A DNA stretch of 64,000 bases from CAMCXE01 sp046347475 (GCA_046347475.1 JAXMGD010000001.1:372001-436000); one strand, 5' to 3'; counted from the first letter of the stretch, positions 52,594-62,339 are shown. The notes: generated by a model from the sequence alone, not told the origin. Made by a program: numbers and translations.

Positions 52594-54366
52594 CTAATTA
52601 CCCAGAGGTGCCTTAAGTAGGCTGTAGGAAAATTGCGCGGGTAGTTGCAGGTCCCTGAGTTGAAAAACCACGCAGTGACGCAACTGGCGCTCACCAAAGG
52701 CTGGAAAATATTCGCTTTGTGTAAAAAAGCAGATAAGGTCTAAATTTTGAGCTGTAGTGTCTTGCAGCTCAATAGTGGCAACTAATAAATCCTGTTCATC
52801 GCGGATTTCAATTTGGCGTGTTGCGGCTTGAGCACCGCTGCCATAGCGTGGCACAAGGCCTGGCGCCAGATGCCAAAAAATGTCTGCACTGGTTTTGCCT
52901 GCACCGAATAAGCGCTCCACAATTTTAACGCCGCCGGTGGGAATAATCTCTAGGGATCGTTTATGACCCATATGACAGTTGCGGGAAAAATACGGATAAA
53001 ATTCGGCGCTGCAATAGGTGGCGGATGTGATGATATTGCGTGCGTGCCCGCGCTCGGCTACACGAAAAGCATCCCACATGTGGTGTTGTTCTTGGCCGTT
53101 AATGGCTAGGGTATTATGGGCTCTTACCGAGCGAGCATAATGCCGCTCGCTACTGGCAACATAATTAAATACGCCGCTATCGGTAAATATATCGCGGCCG
53201 CGCCAGGTTATTTCCACATGCAGTGCATCACAATGCGCGTGACCAGGTTGATGGCTGGGGGAAAGTTTGCCCGTATCGAATAAAATATAATCCTCAGCGG
53301 ATTTAACAATAAAGTAGCCAGATTGCTGGAGATGAAAAAAGGCTTTAGGGCTCAGATGAGTTGGTTTTAAACCGAGTTCTTCCGCATAGCTCATTATAGT
53401 GCTTAAACTCGGTGCTATGCCCTGTGCGCTGTCTTTAAGCAGTGGGAAGTGGCCGTCGGGTTTTACAATAATCTGGCAATAATTTAGCCCGGCGTTTAAG
53501 GTGTCATTTAACCAGCGGGGTGTGCTTGCCGTGCTGTACTGTAAACAATTGTAAACATCGAGCAGGTGGTGGATCAAAATAAAGTGGTACATGGGGCTGC
53601 GTTCATAATGGCCGCCATCGGGGAAAAATTGCTCTGCGCAGAGTTTTGCCAAAAGCACGCAGGAGCGTGTTCGCCATTGTTGGGCAAAGGCATCATTAAA
53701 ATAATGGCTCCAAATCACCAGGGCGATGATATTTTTCAGCAAATGATTGGCGTCAATGTGCCATTCAATATGGGCGCTCAAAAAATGCCCCTGTTGATAA
53801 AGGCTATGCAGCCAGTTTTCGGCTAGAGTATTTGGATTTTTCGCTTGGAAATATTTAATCCAGTTAATAATGCGCAGGCTGGTAGGGTAGGGCTCCCAGG
53901 CGTTTTCGTGGGGATAGGGATTGTGCGCTATCCAATGCTCGATTAAAAAATCCCCTTGCGAAGGATGTGCGCCATCAGGTGTATCTTCTTGATTAATCCA
54001 AAGCTGTAGATAATCAAAATAATGCAGATTATAGCGCCAGAGTTTACTCATCTGGGCAGGTTGCCAGTCTATAGAATCCAGCGTGAAGGGTGCGGGTGTA
54101 TCTAAAAACACCAGCCGATTGGCCCTTAGGCAGCGATGTAGGGGCGCATGCCTGTGCATGTTAAAACGCGGGTTTATCGGCGCGCTGTGTTGAGGCGGCC
54201 GGTAGGCCGGTTTAATGCCTCGCCGCAGAATTAAAAAATAGATCTGCCTTAATTTTAAATGCCGCAGGGTGTGAACTAATCGCCGCCCGCGCTGAAGGTG
54301 CTGAGCGCCTTTTTTGCCCAAACGTTCAAGCCGCCCCCCCAAAAATTGTTGCGTTAAAATGGCCAT
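52594..54366 (-). CDS. Heparinase II/III-family protein (polysaccharide lyase-like)
   Basis: 590 residues. An N-terminal helical (alpha/alpha-barrel-like) part with W-R-Y-N-L-H-Y-F-D-Y-L (about 107-117) and W-E-P-Y-P-T-S-L-R-I-I-N-W, then the heparinase II/III C-terminal beta region with G-H-A-H-C-D-A-L-H-V-E (about 370) and V-R-A-H-N-T-L-A-I-N. Such proteins in polysaccharide loci are thought to trim or epimerise the nascent polymer; no signal peptide is seen, so it may work in the cytoplasm. It follows the two-domain oxidoreductase after 9 bases. Confidence 0.85.
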   Translation of the reverse strand: MAILTQQFLGGRLERLGKKGAQHLQRGRRLVHTLRHLKLRQIYFLILRRGIKPAYRPPQHSAPINPRFNMHRHAPLHRCLRANRLVFLDTPAPFTLDSIDWQPAQMSKLWRYNLHYFDYLQLWINQEDTPDGAHPSQGDFLIEHWIAHNPYPHENAWEPYPTSLRIINWIKYFQAKNPNTLAENWLHSLYQQGHFLSAHIEWHIDANHLLKNIIALVIWSHYFNDAFAQQWRTRSCVLLAKLCAEQFFPDGGHYERSPMYHFILIHHLLDVYNCLQYSTASTPRWLNDTLNAGLNYCQIIVKPDGHFPLLKDSAQGIAPSLSTIMSYAEELGLKPTHLSPKAFFHLQQSGYFIVKSAEDYILFDTGKLSPSHQPGHAHCDALHVEITWRGRDIFTDSGVFNYVASSERHYARSVRAHNTLAINGQEQHHMWDAFRVAERGHARNIITSATYCSAEFYPYFSRNCHMGHKRSLEIIPTGGVKIVERLFGAGKTSADIFWHLAPGLVPRYGSGAQAATRQIEIRDEQDLLVATIELQDTTAQNLDLICFFTQSEYFPAFGERQLRHCVVFQLRDLQLPAQFSYSLLKAPLGN

Positions 54367-54375
54367 AGACGGGTT

Positions 54376-56505
54376 TTATGCGCGTTCTTCGGTGGGCCGC
54401 ACCTGTTGCCATAAATCCAGGCATACCTGCATCACTTCTTTAATTTCGCTAAATTCAATGGGCGCGGCTAAACCCTGGCTAATACTGTTGACCACCGCCT
54501 GGGCGCATTGCTCTTGTCCTTTATCTTGCTTCCAGAGTTTAATGTTTTTGCCTGGCCCAAAGCCAAAACACTTAAGGGCGCGGAAATTATCCAGCTGCAG
54601 TGTTTTGCCAGCGGTATTAATTTCAATCCGCTCCTTGGGAAGTGACTTATGGCCGTTGCTAAAATAACTAATGCAGGCACTGGAGCCATTGGCAAAGCCT
54701 AAGAGTATTTGCCAGCTATCACTGGTCTGAGCGTTTTTAACCAGTGGTTGTATGGCGCTAGAAACAATCGCACTGCCCGCAAAAAAACGACACAGATCAA
54801 TAAAATGACACACCTCGCCGAGCAGTCTGCCACCGCCAAGGTTAGGGTCTTGGCTCCAGTGGCTTTTATCAATAAAACCGGCATTAATGCTGTAATTCAT
54901 CATGAGTGGTTCGCCGGTAGACGCCGCTAAGCGTTTGAGTGTTTGGCTTAGTTTGGCAAAGCGGCGATTAAATCCCACTGTTAATTGCAGTGTGTTGTGC
55001 GGGTGCTGCATCAAGCTGCAAATGGCGTTCAACTCCATTTGAGTTAAACACAGGGGTTTTTCCACAAATACATGTTTGCCTGCTGTGAGTGCCTCCTGCA
55101 CCAGGCGAGCATGGCTATTGTGTTGTGTACTTATGACCACCAAATTGCAGGCCGTATCTCGAAGTATTAATTGATTGTCCGTGCAGGCAGTAGCAATTTT
55201 AAAATCCTGTGCTGCTTTTACGCCGCTAATGCCATTGCGGCAGGAGACTAAACTTAATTGCGCTTGGGTTCGGCTAAATGCTGGAATTAAATGGCGGCGG
55301 GCATAATTGCCGCTGCCGATAAAACCTATTTTAACTGCAGCTGCGGCAGTATTCGGTAGATGCTGCGGATAATGAATAAACCGTTCAGGCTTGGTGGTGT
55401 GTTGCTGCGGATATTCCAAGACAATTGCGCCCACGCCCGCTTGGCCTAATAAACTATAAGCGGTTGCCGCCTCGTCAATAATAAAGCGATGGGTAATATA
55501 GGCTTCGCAATTCACCAGCCCATTGGCCATTAATTGTAGTACCGCTGAGAAATTACGCTGCTGGGTCCAGCGCACAAATCCCACTGGATAATCCTGGCCT
55601 AACACTTCGTAATTAGGATCGTAGCGACCGGGGCCGTAGGAGCAGGACACCTGGAAGCTTAATTCTTTTTCGTAAAAATCGGCGCGAGAAAGCTGTAAAC
55701 CGCTCACGCCTACCAAGACAATTTTGCCCCGTTTGCGGCAGGCCCGCGCGGCTTGGGCAACTGGCTCAGAGGATTGAGTGCTGAGGGTTAATAAAACGCC
55801 GTCTACTCCATCGGGTACATAATTTTTAATCTGCTGCGTCGTATCCTGCTGGGCGTCGATTAATATTCCATGGGCGCCGAGGGTTTCCGCAGCGGCAATT
55901 TTTTCGGCCGCTAAATCCATCGCTAATACTTGGCAGCCTTGCGCCCTAAGTAATTGCACCGTTAAGAGACCAATTAAACCCAGCCCCATCACTAAATAGG
56001 TTTCACCAATGCGGGCGTCAATTAATCGTATGCCCTGCAGAGCAATCGCGCCGAGCACGGTAAAAACTGCCTGTTCATCTGTAACATCAGCGGGCACTTT
56101 AGCGCATAGATTTTTATTTACGGCAACAAGTTCGGCGTGGTGGCCGTTACTCACCACGCGATCACCCAGCGTAAATTCAGTCACATCGCTGCCTACCGCA
56201 ATGACAGTGCCCAGGTTGCAATAGCCCAGTGCAATCGGCTCATCGAGTTTAGCGCGCACACTATCCAGCGTGGTTAAGAGGCCATCGGTTTTGATTTTAT
56301 CTAATACCAACCGCACCTTATCCGGTTGTTGTTGAATTTTGCTCACCAAACCGGCTTTGCCAAAATCCACCAGCATTTTTTCTGTGCCGGTAGAAATAAG
56401 GCTTATGTGGCTACGAATTAACACTTGCTGCGGGGATAGGCTAGGTGCGGGCACCTCGGTAATGAGTGTGTCACCATTGCGTAAACTTTGTAACAATTGT
56501 TTCAT
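54376..56505 (-). CDS. Two-domain oxidoreductase: zinc-type alcohol dehydrogenase plus Gfo/Idh/MocA
   Basis: 709 residues. Residues about 1-370 are an MDR/threonine-dehydrogenase-like domain with the NAD-binding pattern V-M-G-L-G-L-I-G-L (about 170-178). Residues about 390-709 are a Gfo/Idh/MocA dehydrogenase with G-F-I-G-S-G-N-Y-A-R (Rossmann loop) and H-V-F-V-E-K-P-L-C (catalytic E-K-P). Such fusions, next to heparinase-fold and GT4 genes, are common in surface-polysaccharide loci and probably make a modified nucleotide sugar. Nine bases separate it from the heparinase-fold gene. Confidence 0.88.
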   Translation of the reverse strand: MKQLLQSLRNGDTLITEVPAPSLSPQQVLIRSHISLISTGTEKMLVDFGKAGLVSKIQQQPDKVRLVLDKIKTDGLLTTLDSVRAKLDEPIALGYCNLGTVIAVGSDVTEFTLGDRVVSNGHHAELVAVNKNLCAKVPADVTDEQAVFTVLGAIALQGIRLIDARIGETYLVMGLGLIGLLTVQLLRAQGCQVLAMDLAAEKIAAAETLGAHGILIDAQQDTTQQIKNYVPDGVDGVLLTLSTQSSEPVAQAARACRKRGKIVLVGVSGLQLSRADFYEKELSFQVSCSYGPGRYDPNYEVLGQDYPVGFVRWTQQRNFSAVLQLMANGLVNCEAYITHRFIIDEAATAYSLLGQAGVGAIVLEYPQQHTTKPERFIHYPQHLPNTAAAAVKIGFIGSGNYARRHLIPAFSRTQAQLSLVSCRNGISGVKAAQDFKIATACTDNQLILRDTACNLVVISTQHNSHARLVQEALTAGKHVFVEKPLCLTQMELNAICSLMQHPHNTLQLTVGFNRRFAKLSQTLKRLAASTGEPLMMNYSINAGFIDKSHWSQDPNLGGGRLLGEVCHFIDLCRFFAGSAIVSSAIQPLVKNAQTSDSWQILLGFANGSSACISYFSNGHKSLPKERIEINTAGKTLQLDNFRALKCFGFGPGKNIKLWKQDKGQEQCAQAVVNSISQGLAAPIEFSEIKEVMQVCLDLWQQVRPTEERA

Positions 56506-56810
56506 ATGTCGGCCTCAAAAAATCCCTTTATTTGTAGCCTGGATAGGTGACAGCTGTGTGACACTGACCGCTTGAGGGGCTGCAATGGATGAGATAGATT
56601 TATTGTGTAGGTTTTACGGCTCTTGACGAAAAGATAATGCGATTTAAATGCTAACTTGCGCCAGCCGGATAGTTAGTTAGGGAACCTCTGATTAAGGGGT
56701 ATTTTCAAACACCCACGAGTACGTCCATGCAGCTGCGTCGCGGGCCTCCTGCCCGCGACGGTTTTGAAAATACCACTTCCTTAGAAAAATAGGTCGGTCG
56801 GCGCGCTCTG
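56506..56810. other. Geneless stretch upstream of the oxidoreductase gene
   Basis: Contains the family-2 copy 3 (56681-56786) close to the 3' end of the DUF1501 gene. The left half should hold the promoter of the oxidoreductase-heparinase operon. Confidence 0.4.
56681..56786. repeat. MITE-like element, family 2, copy 3 (about 106 bp)
   Basis: Starts GGAACCTCTGATTAAGGGG. The centre has the 10-bp GC-rich stem CGTCGCGGGC/GCCCGCGACG around CTCCT, as in copy 2 but with a different loop, and the flanking arms TATTTTCAAA/TTTTGAAAATA pair with each other. The right end is less well preserved. It lies 24 bases from the stop of the DUF1501 gene and could work as its terminator. Confidence 0.6.
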
Positions 56811-58022
56811 TTATGAAAAAAGGCCGTCGAGTGCTGCTGAGTTGAGCGAATATTTTTGCGTTACGGCTGGGGTAAGCCCAAGCAGTTGGCGCAAGGCCAA
56901 TTGAATGTGCCCCATGTCCAACAGTGCGCCGTTGGGATCCGGTGCCAGAGTAGTTAAATTCAATGGCGTACCGACGAGACGCTCATCGGTTTGGCCAACA
57001 ACGCGGTTAGTCCAGCGTACATTTTTTTTCATAATAATGGCGCTGTGAAAGGGCCAATGGTCTTTACCGGCTACATCATTATAAAAAGGTGTGCGGCCAA
57101 ATTCAGAATTGATAACCACTAATAATCGATGATCTATGCCCAGTTGCTCAGCAAAATACCAGGCGGCATCCGCAGCCAGCGTCAGGTTGCTTAAAGGCGC
57201 GAGTATATTTTTATCGTGATCCGTGTGGGTATCAAAACCGCTAATACTGTAATCACAGGCGAGGCTGGTGCCTGCGGCAAAAGCGGCCATTGCAAATTTG
57301 ATGTCATTAATTACCGCACTGCTTTTGACTAAATCAGCGTTGTTGAGGCTTTGATAAAGCCCTACCGTGTCGGCTAAGGCGTCTTGTTTGCTGAAAATGG
57401 CTGTGCGGTAAAATGTATCGGCGCCGCTATTGCCGAGGCTTTGACTAATTGCATTATCCATGAGTTGTTGTTGGGCGGGGTTCAGGTATTTTTGATCAGT
57501 TGCCACCGGCCGCTTTAATAGCTCAATTAAACCGCCATTAATCTGCGTGGCGGCAATAACGCCTGCCGTCTCAAAGGAATTGCCCACCAACAGCGGCATG
57601 GGCAACTGATTATTCTGGTGTGCAGCATAGAGGGCACACAGGCTGGGATAGCCGTTTTTGTTGTGGCCGGTAAGGCTGGTTAAGCGCCCGGCTGAGTGAA
57701 CATTGGTTTGTGCATTAATGCCATTAATAACCAGCGTTTTATCGTAATGACGTGAAAAAAATCGCTCATTTTCGGCAATGGGTGCATAGCGTAACGCCCC
57801 GGCCTGTTTGATGGTTTGAGTTTTTGCCCAGGTGTTAATTGTGCCATTGGTGTTTATTTTAGGGTCGCAAAAACTTGCACAGTCCCAGCCGCCATTGGCA
57901 AATAGGTGCAATAAAAATAAGGGTTGCGGATCAGGTTCAATGGCCCTGCCAGGCGTTGCCAGGCTGCTAATACTCAAGGCTGCCGCGCTGTGCAAAAACT
58001 CTCGTCGTGTGCGGTTATTCAT
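56811..58022 (-). CDS. DUF1501 (sulfatase-like fold) Tat-exported protein
   Basis: 403 residues. Twin-arginine signal N-R-T-R-R-E-F-L-H-S (about 3-12). DUF1501 pattern: L-F-A-N-G-G-W-D near residue 40, the G-F-D-T-H segment (about 264) and V-V-I-N-S-E-F-G-R-T-P-F-Y-N (about 305). Members are related to alkaline-phosphatase/sulfatase folds; activity is unproven. It overlaps the preceding cytochrome gene by 8 bases, and such pairs (DUF1501 with a cytochrome-like DUF protein) recur in bacteria of this type. Confidence 0.85.
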   Translation of the reverse strand: MNNRTRREFLHSAAALSISSLATPGRAIEPDPQPLFLLHLFANGGWDCASFCDPKINTNGTINTWAKTQTIKQAGALRYAPIAENERFFSRHYDKTLVINGINAQTNVHSAGRLTSLTGHNKNGYPSLCALYAAHQNNQLPMPLLVGNSFETAGVIAATQINGGLIELLKRPVATDQKYLNPAQQQLMDNAISQSLGNSGADTFYRTAIFSKQDALADTVGLYQSLNNADLVKSSAVINDIKFAMAAFAAGTSLACDYSISGFDTHTDHDKNILAPLSNLTLAADAAWYFAEQLGIDHRLLVVINSEFGRTPFYNDVAGKDHWPFHSAIIMKKNVRWTNRVVGQTDERLVGTPLNLTTLAPDPNGALLDMGHIQLALRQLLGLTPAVTQKYSLNSAALDGLFS

Positions 58023-60855
58023 ACAAATAGTTGTAATCCGTCATTAAACGAATAAACACCATGCGCCAACTGGACACAGCGGTGTTTTGCTCGTCTGTTA
58101 AATTAGAGGTGCCTGCGCAGGTATTTTGAGCTGGGTTATCGGCCAGCGCTCGCGCCGAAAAATAAAATCTTAATAATTCATCGGTGCGCGTATCCGATGA
58201 TTCACCCCAAAAAGCCCAGATTAATTGGCTTAAATAGGTGCGCGCCGCCTGCACATCTAAGCTTAATAAGGTGGCGGCGAGATTAATGGCTTGTGCGGTG
58301 TCATTACTTAGGCGCCAAGTGCCCGGAGTGGAGTTGACGGGCGAGTTCCATTGGCTGCGTGGGGCAATGGTTATAAGGCCAAAGTCATTAGCCGCGCCGC
58401 CCAGAGGATAAAATTCAAGGCGAATACTTATGGGTGTATTGCCTGTATTGCGCAGAATAAATTGGTGGTTTGCGCGCGCTGCAATCAGCTCGCGCCTATT
58501 ATTAGCCCCTATAACAAGTGCTTGGCTGAGGTCTGTTGTTGCGGGCGCTGGGCTTGCGCTGCCAATGAGGCCTTGGGTTTGAATTAATTGGCAGGCGGCG
58601 TCGGCGGCGTGTTGTTTAGCTACTTGGTACATCATGGGTGAAAATTGCCTTTGGCGAGTTTCAACGTTGTAGGAATCAATACCGCCATACACAATTAACC
58701 AGTCTTTAAGCAGCCGGTTGTCCGCAAATTGACTTAACGATTGGGTTTTATTAAACAGTTCTTCTGGGGTTAACAGGCGTTTAGCCTGTTTGTAAGAACT
58801 GTGTGTGCCGACTGCAGCGCGAAAATAGGGTGATAATAATATGGCTTTTATCAGCTGTTTAAAGTTATAGCCCGTTTGAGAAAATTCTGTAGCCAGGGTC
58901 GATAAATCCTTCTGCCGCAGGCCCAAATCATCGCCCGCTAATTGGTAGGGCAACATTTCCTCACCAAATAATGCGGGCCACCAAAATTTTACAGCGCCTT
59001 CAGCAAATTTGGGGTCTTTAATGATGTGCTCGGCCAGCATGCGCAAAGGGTCTATATCCTCAATTAAATTACTGAGGTTAAAGACGTTGCCTTCAAAGCC
59101 TGGCGCCAGCATAGAGCGATACCAGGTATCACCCGGCTGGTAAAATGTGCTGCGTTTATAGCTGTTATCTAACGTATCGATACCAAACGCGCCATCTAAA
59201 TACATGCCGCGAGGCCCGTAGCGCTGAAAGGCTCCTGCGATGGGATCTATGCGATCATGACACACTTTGCAGGCTAGGCGAGTGGGAATTCCACCTTGCA
59301 CATCAATTAATACACTTGCATCTATATTGCGTGTGCTGGAGTTTTCTATGTCGATTCCTAAAAAATGTTGCAGCGTCCAGCGAGCCCGCGCGCGGTTGCG
59401 GTTGGTGGCGTTGGTTTGATATTGCTGTACAAAACCCAGGTTATTTAACAGGCCCACCGGCTGAGCAAATGCTTTGTGGGTCGCCTCCCAATCGCTACTG
59501 GGTAATTGGTTTTGGGTGGCGGATACCAGCTGTCCTTGGTCGACGGCGGGTACAAATTCGCTGGCGGTTGGATTGACATTGGCCTCAAAAATTGCCGCCA
59601 TTTTGGGGCCAACTAGCGTGTAATCGGCTGTGAGAATTTCTGTGTAAGGGCGATTGTTGTTCACCACATAGGCAATTAATTCCAGAGGCGATTCGCCCAT
59701 TTCGCGGCTGACCGCCTGCACGTATTCGCTTTTGTTGGCATTGCTTGCGAGTGTGGCGGCGTACATGGGGTAATAATTAGAAAGATAAAAATCAAGGCTT
59801 TGGGTGCTATTAATTGAGCGCGTCAGCAGGCGATCATTGGCGCCGCGTTTTACAAACTCTAAAAATTCTGCTTGCTCCAAAAGCCCATCGAGCGCTTGGT
59901 CCAATTCAGGTTCATTGTTTAACGCAGGATAAGTGTTGGGAATTTTGCCCGTGAGCAACAAACTGGCTCGCCGGTAGCTGGCCTTGGGTGATTCAAGCTC
60001 AACCGCATTTGAAGTGGGAATTGTATTTTGCTCTCCTGCTACATCAGTTAAAAAAGTTTTTAAAACTGTGTAGCCATAGGCGTCGGGTGTCAGTTGTATA
60101 CCACCGCCGTGAAAACGCGCGCCGCGCACTTTTTCTAGGATGACCTCACTACCTAAGCGATTCGCCGCGGCGGTGAGCTGTGCAATATTATCCGCTTCAA
60201 TTTTCCAATACTGCGGCCCGCTGGTAAACACCAGCTGAGAATCTTCCGCTACGCCCTTGGATTTGTGGCAATAAATACAAATACTCCTAATCACATCTTT
60301 ATGGATGGACGATTCGGGCAATCCTGAGCTGGAAGAGCTGGAAGAGCTGGAAGAGCTGGAAGAGCTGGAAGAGCTGGAAGAGCTGGAAGAGCTGGAAGAG
60401 CTGGAAGAGCTGGAAGAGCTGGAAGAGCTGGAAGAGCTGGAAGAGCTGGAAGAGCTGGAAGAGCTGGAAGAGCTGGAAGAGCTGGAAGAACTAGAAGAAC
60501 TGGTCGAGCTGCTAGAAGAATTCGAATTAATTTTTCCTGTGGAACTGGAACTGGAACTGGAACTGGAACTGGAACTGGAACTGGAACTGGAACTGGAACT
60601 GGAACTGGAGCTTGAGCTTGAGCTTGAGCTTGAGCTTGAGCTTGAGCTTGAGCTTGAGCTAGAACTGCTTGATGCACTGCTGCTTGCCGAATTTTGTGTG
60701 GCTTGCCCTTGGGGTTTGCTCGCACCTTTGCCGCAGCTAGTCTGCACTAAAATTAGCGCGCAAAAACACAGGCGCGCTACCCAACGAGTAATTTTTCTCA
60801 GGTATTTCTGAATTAAATAATGACGAGAATGCTCGAGTGCTGGCTGGGTGCGCAT
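58015..60855 (-). CDS. Poly-serine cytochrome-like lipoprotein (planctomycete-type cytochrome/DUF1592-like)
   Basis: 946 residues. N-terminal lipoprotein signal (L-V-Q-T-S-C-G-K-G, Cys about 41). Residues about 57-177 are almost pure Ser, broken by a short S-T-G-K-I-N-S-N island. Then a haem-type motif C-I-Y-C-H (about 195) and later C-K-V-C-H-D-R-I-D-P-I-A-G (about 535), both CxxCH. The region between and after resembles the DUF1592/DUF1588/DUF1585 block of planctomycete-type cytochromes; the exact Pfam cannot be fixed by eye. Poly-Ser linkers of this length are a hallmark of Cellvibrio/Saccharophagus secreted proteins. Translationally coupled to the DUF1501 gene. The start ATG has no strong ribosome-binding site. 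Confidence 0.8.
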   Translation of the reverse strand: MRTQPALEHSRHYLIQKYLRKITRWVARLCFCALILVQTSCGKGASKPQGQATQNSASSSASSSSSSSSSSSSSSSSSSSSSSSSSSSSSSSSSSSSSSSSSSSSTGKINSNSSSSSTSSSSSSSSSSSSSSSSSSSSSSSSSSSSSSSSSSSSSSSSSSSSSSSSSSSSSSSSSSSGLPESSIHKDVIRSICIYCHKSKGVAEDSQLVFTSGPQYWKIEADNIAQLTAAANRLGSEVILEKVRGARFHGGGIQLTPDAYGYTVLKTFLTDVAGEQNTIPTSNAVELESPKASYRRASLLLTGKIPNTYPALNNEPELDQALDGLLEQAEFLEFVKRGANDRLLTRSINSTQSLDFYLSNYYPMYAATLASNANKSEYVQAVSREMGESPLELIAYVVNNNRPYTEILTADYTLVGPKMAAIFEANVNPTASEFVPAVDQGQLVSATQNQLPSSDWEATHKAFAQPVGLLNNLGFVQQYQTNATNRNRARARWTLQHFLGIDIENSSTRNIDASVLIDVQGGIPTRLACKVCHDRIDPIAGAFQRYGPRGMYLDGAFGIDTLDNSYKRSTFYQPGDTWYRSMLAPGFEGNVFNLSNLIEDIDPLRMLAEHIIKDPKFAEGAVKFWWPALFGEEMLPYQLAGDDLGLRQKDLSTLATEFSQTGYNFKQLIKAILLSPYFRAAVGTHSSYKQAKRLLTPEELFNKTQSLSQFADNRLLKDWLIVYGGIDSYNVETRQRQFSPMMYQVAKQHAADAACQLIQTQGLIGSASPAPATTDLSQALVIGANNRRELIAARANHQFILRNTGNTPISIRLEFYPLGGAANDFGLITIAPRSQWNSPVNSTPGTWRLSNDTAQAINLAATLLSLDVQAARTYLSQLIWAFWGESSDTRTDELLRFYFSARALADNPAQNTCAGTSNLTDEQNTAVSSWRMVFIRLMTDYNYLYE
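60326..60660. repeat. Three successive microsatellites encoding poly-serine
   Basis: On plus: 18 perfect copies of GAGCTGGAA (60326-60487), a short irregular part, 11 copies of GGAACT (60541-60606), one transition unit, then 8 copies of TGAGCT (60613-60660). Read on minus they are AGC-TCT-TCC-like, AGT-TCC and AGC-TCA codon sets, all Ser. All units are multiples of three, so copy-number change keeps the frame. Confidence 0.95.
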
Positions 60856-61616
60856 GTTGGATAGCTGGGTTAGTTGCCCGAGTTAAAAATAGTTAATGTT
60901 GCAGCGAAATATGTTTATAAAAGCGGGATGTGTGCGCTCAGAGGTAGCGGGTTTTTCTCAATGGCCGTGCTCAAATTGCCTAAGGCCTAATTTGTTGGTT
61001 ATTAGTCGGCCTGCTGGCCTCCACCTAATCTGCTTGGTTTAGCCTGAATGAGTAAGGTGAACATTGCGTTACTAAAATATGGCATTTTTGTTACCAATAT
61101 GAACCCTAGGCTACACTCCGCTACGTTTGCGTGATGTATTTACCTCTAAGCAAACAGTGGAATGGCGTATTTGCAGGCCAATACGCAAAAAATGCGAGAC
61201 GCCCGCCGGTTTTGAATTTGTCACGAAAAAGACACAATTAGGCTGTTATATTCAGTTCAATCGATAGGTTTATGTGGCTTATCGATGCTTAAGAAATCTC
61301 TGTTCGAAGCAGGTCGCCTGGGTGGCTGCGATATCCGTTTAATCATCTGAGTTTTAGTGAATTGCCTATTGGTTTTATGCGTCCTGGTGTTTGTGGCGAA
61401 TTAACTAATAGTTGATTTGTCGGTTTCTGGATAAAAATGCAACCCGTTTGCTTGGTGCAGTGTTTATTCTTAACAAATTGCTGATATTTTGCCCGACACA
61501 ATAATGGGTGGAAAAGAATAAATTGGCGTGTAAGCTCTGCCTAATACTTGCAGAAGCTGTGCGCACTTTTGTGAGCGTTAGGTTTAGATTTAATCAATAA
61601 CTAAGTGAATAGAGCC
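60856..61616. other. Geneless stretch upstream of the poly-serine cytochrome and the PhoB-like gene
   Basis: About 760 bases between divergent genes; both promoters must lie here. No RNA, repeat family or convincing promoter was identified. Confidence 0.4.
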
Positions 61617-62339
61617 ATGGGTGAACATCTGCTTGCTGATAAAACCATTCTCATTGTAGATGAGCCGGGGCCTGCGCGGGATATATTGCGTGTGGCCTTG
61701 GAGTTATCGGATTTTAATTGCTTAGAGGCTTCTGATATTTACCGCGCCCACGGCATGATTGTGGATTGCAAGCCGGATTTGGTGTTGCTCGATTCTTTGT
61801 TGCCCGGCCGCGCCGGAGTGGAATTGGCCCGCCGTTTACGGCGAGACGAATTAACCTCGGCTATTCCCATTGTAATGCTCACCGAGCGCAACGCTGAGAA
61901 TAATCTTGCGCAAGAATTTGATGCCGGTGCGGATGATTATATTACTAAGCCTGTACCACCTAAAGAATTGGTGGCCCGTTTGCGTTCCGTATTAAAACGC
62001 ACGGAAAGCCATGTTAGCTCAGAGCCTTTATACGCCTGCGGCCTATGCCTAAACCCGCAAACCCACACGGTAACCATTAACGATACCCTCCTGCAAATGG
62101 GGCCCACTGAATATCGCCTGCTGGAATTTTTTCTCACCCATCAAGAGCGCGTACATTCTCGGGAAGATTTATTAGAGCGCGTATGGGGTGGCAGTGTTTA
62201 CGTGCAAGCGCGCACGGTCGATGTACATATTCGCCGTTTGCGCAAAGCCCTTAGCGTGGATGGGCATCAGCGGTTTATTCAAACGGTGCGTGGGGCAGGT
62301 TATCGTTTTTCCCATAAGCATGTGGCGCGATTTTATTGA
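61617..62339 (+). CDS. PhoB-like response regulator (OmpR/PhoB family), orphan
   Basis: 240 residues from the ATG at 61617 (an in-frame GTG at 61605 is an alternative). Receiver domain about 8-125 with the acidic pair in I-V-D-E-P, phosphoacceptor Asp in V-L-L-D-S-L-L-P-G (about 58), Thr in M-L-T-E-R and Lys in I-T-K-P-V. Winged-helix domain about 140-235 with G-P-T-E-Y-R-L-L-E-F-F and R-T-V-D-V-H-I-R-R-L-R-K-A-L, very close to PhoB. No phoR or other kinase follows; the next gene is an unrelated lipoprotein. It may be a second PhoB paralogue; whether it binds Pho boxes cannot be judged. Confidence 0.88.
   Translation: MGEHLLADKTILIVDEPGPARDILRVALELSDFNCLEASDIYRAHGMIVDCKPDLVLLDSLLPGRAGVELARRLRRDELTSAIPIVMLTERNAENNLAQEFDAGADDYITKPVPPKELVARLRSVLKRTESHVSSEPLYACGLCLNPQTHTVTINDTLLQMGPTEYRLLEFFLTHQERVHSREDLLERVWGGSVYVQARTVDVHIRRLRKALSVDGHQRFIQTVRGAGYRFSHKHVARFY

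Noticed and set aside
60305..60811. Plus-strand frame rich in Glu-Leu-Glu
   Set aside because: It is a shadow of the poly-serine microsatellites read on the other strand; no start signal and no domain.
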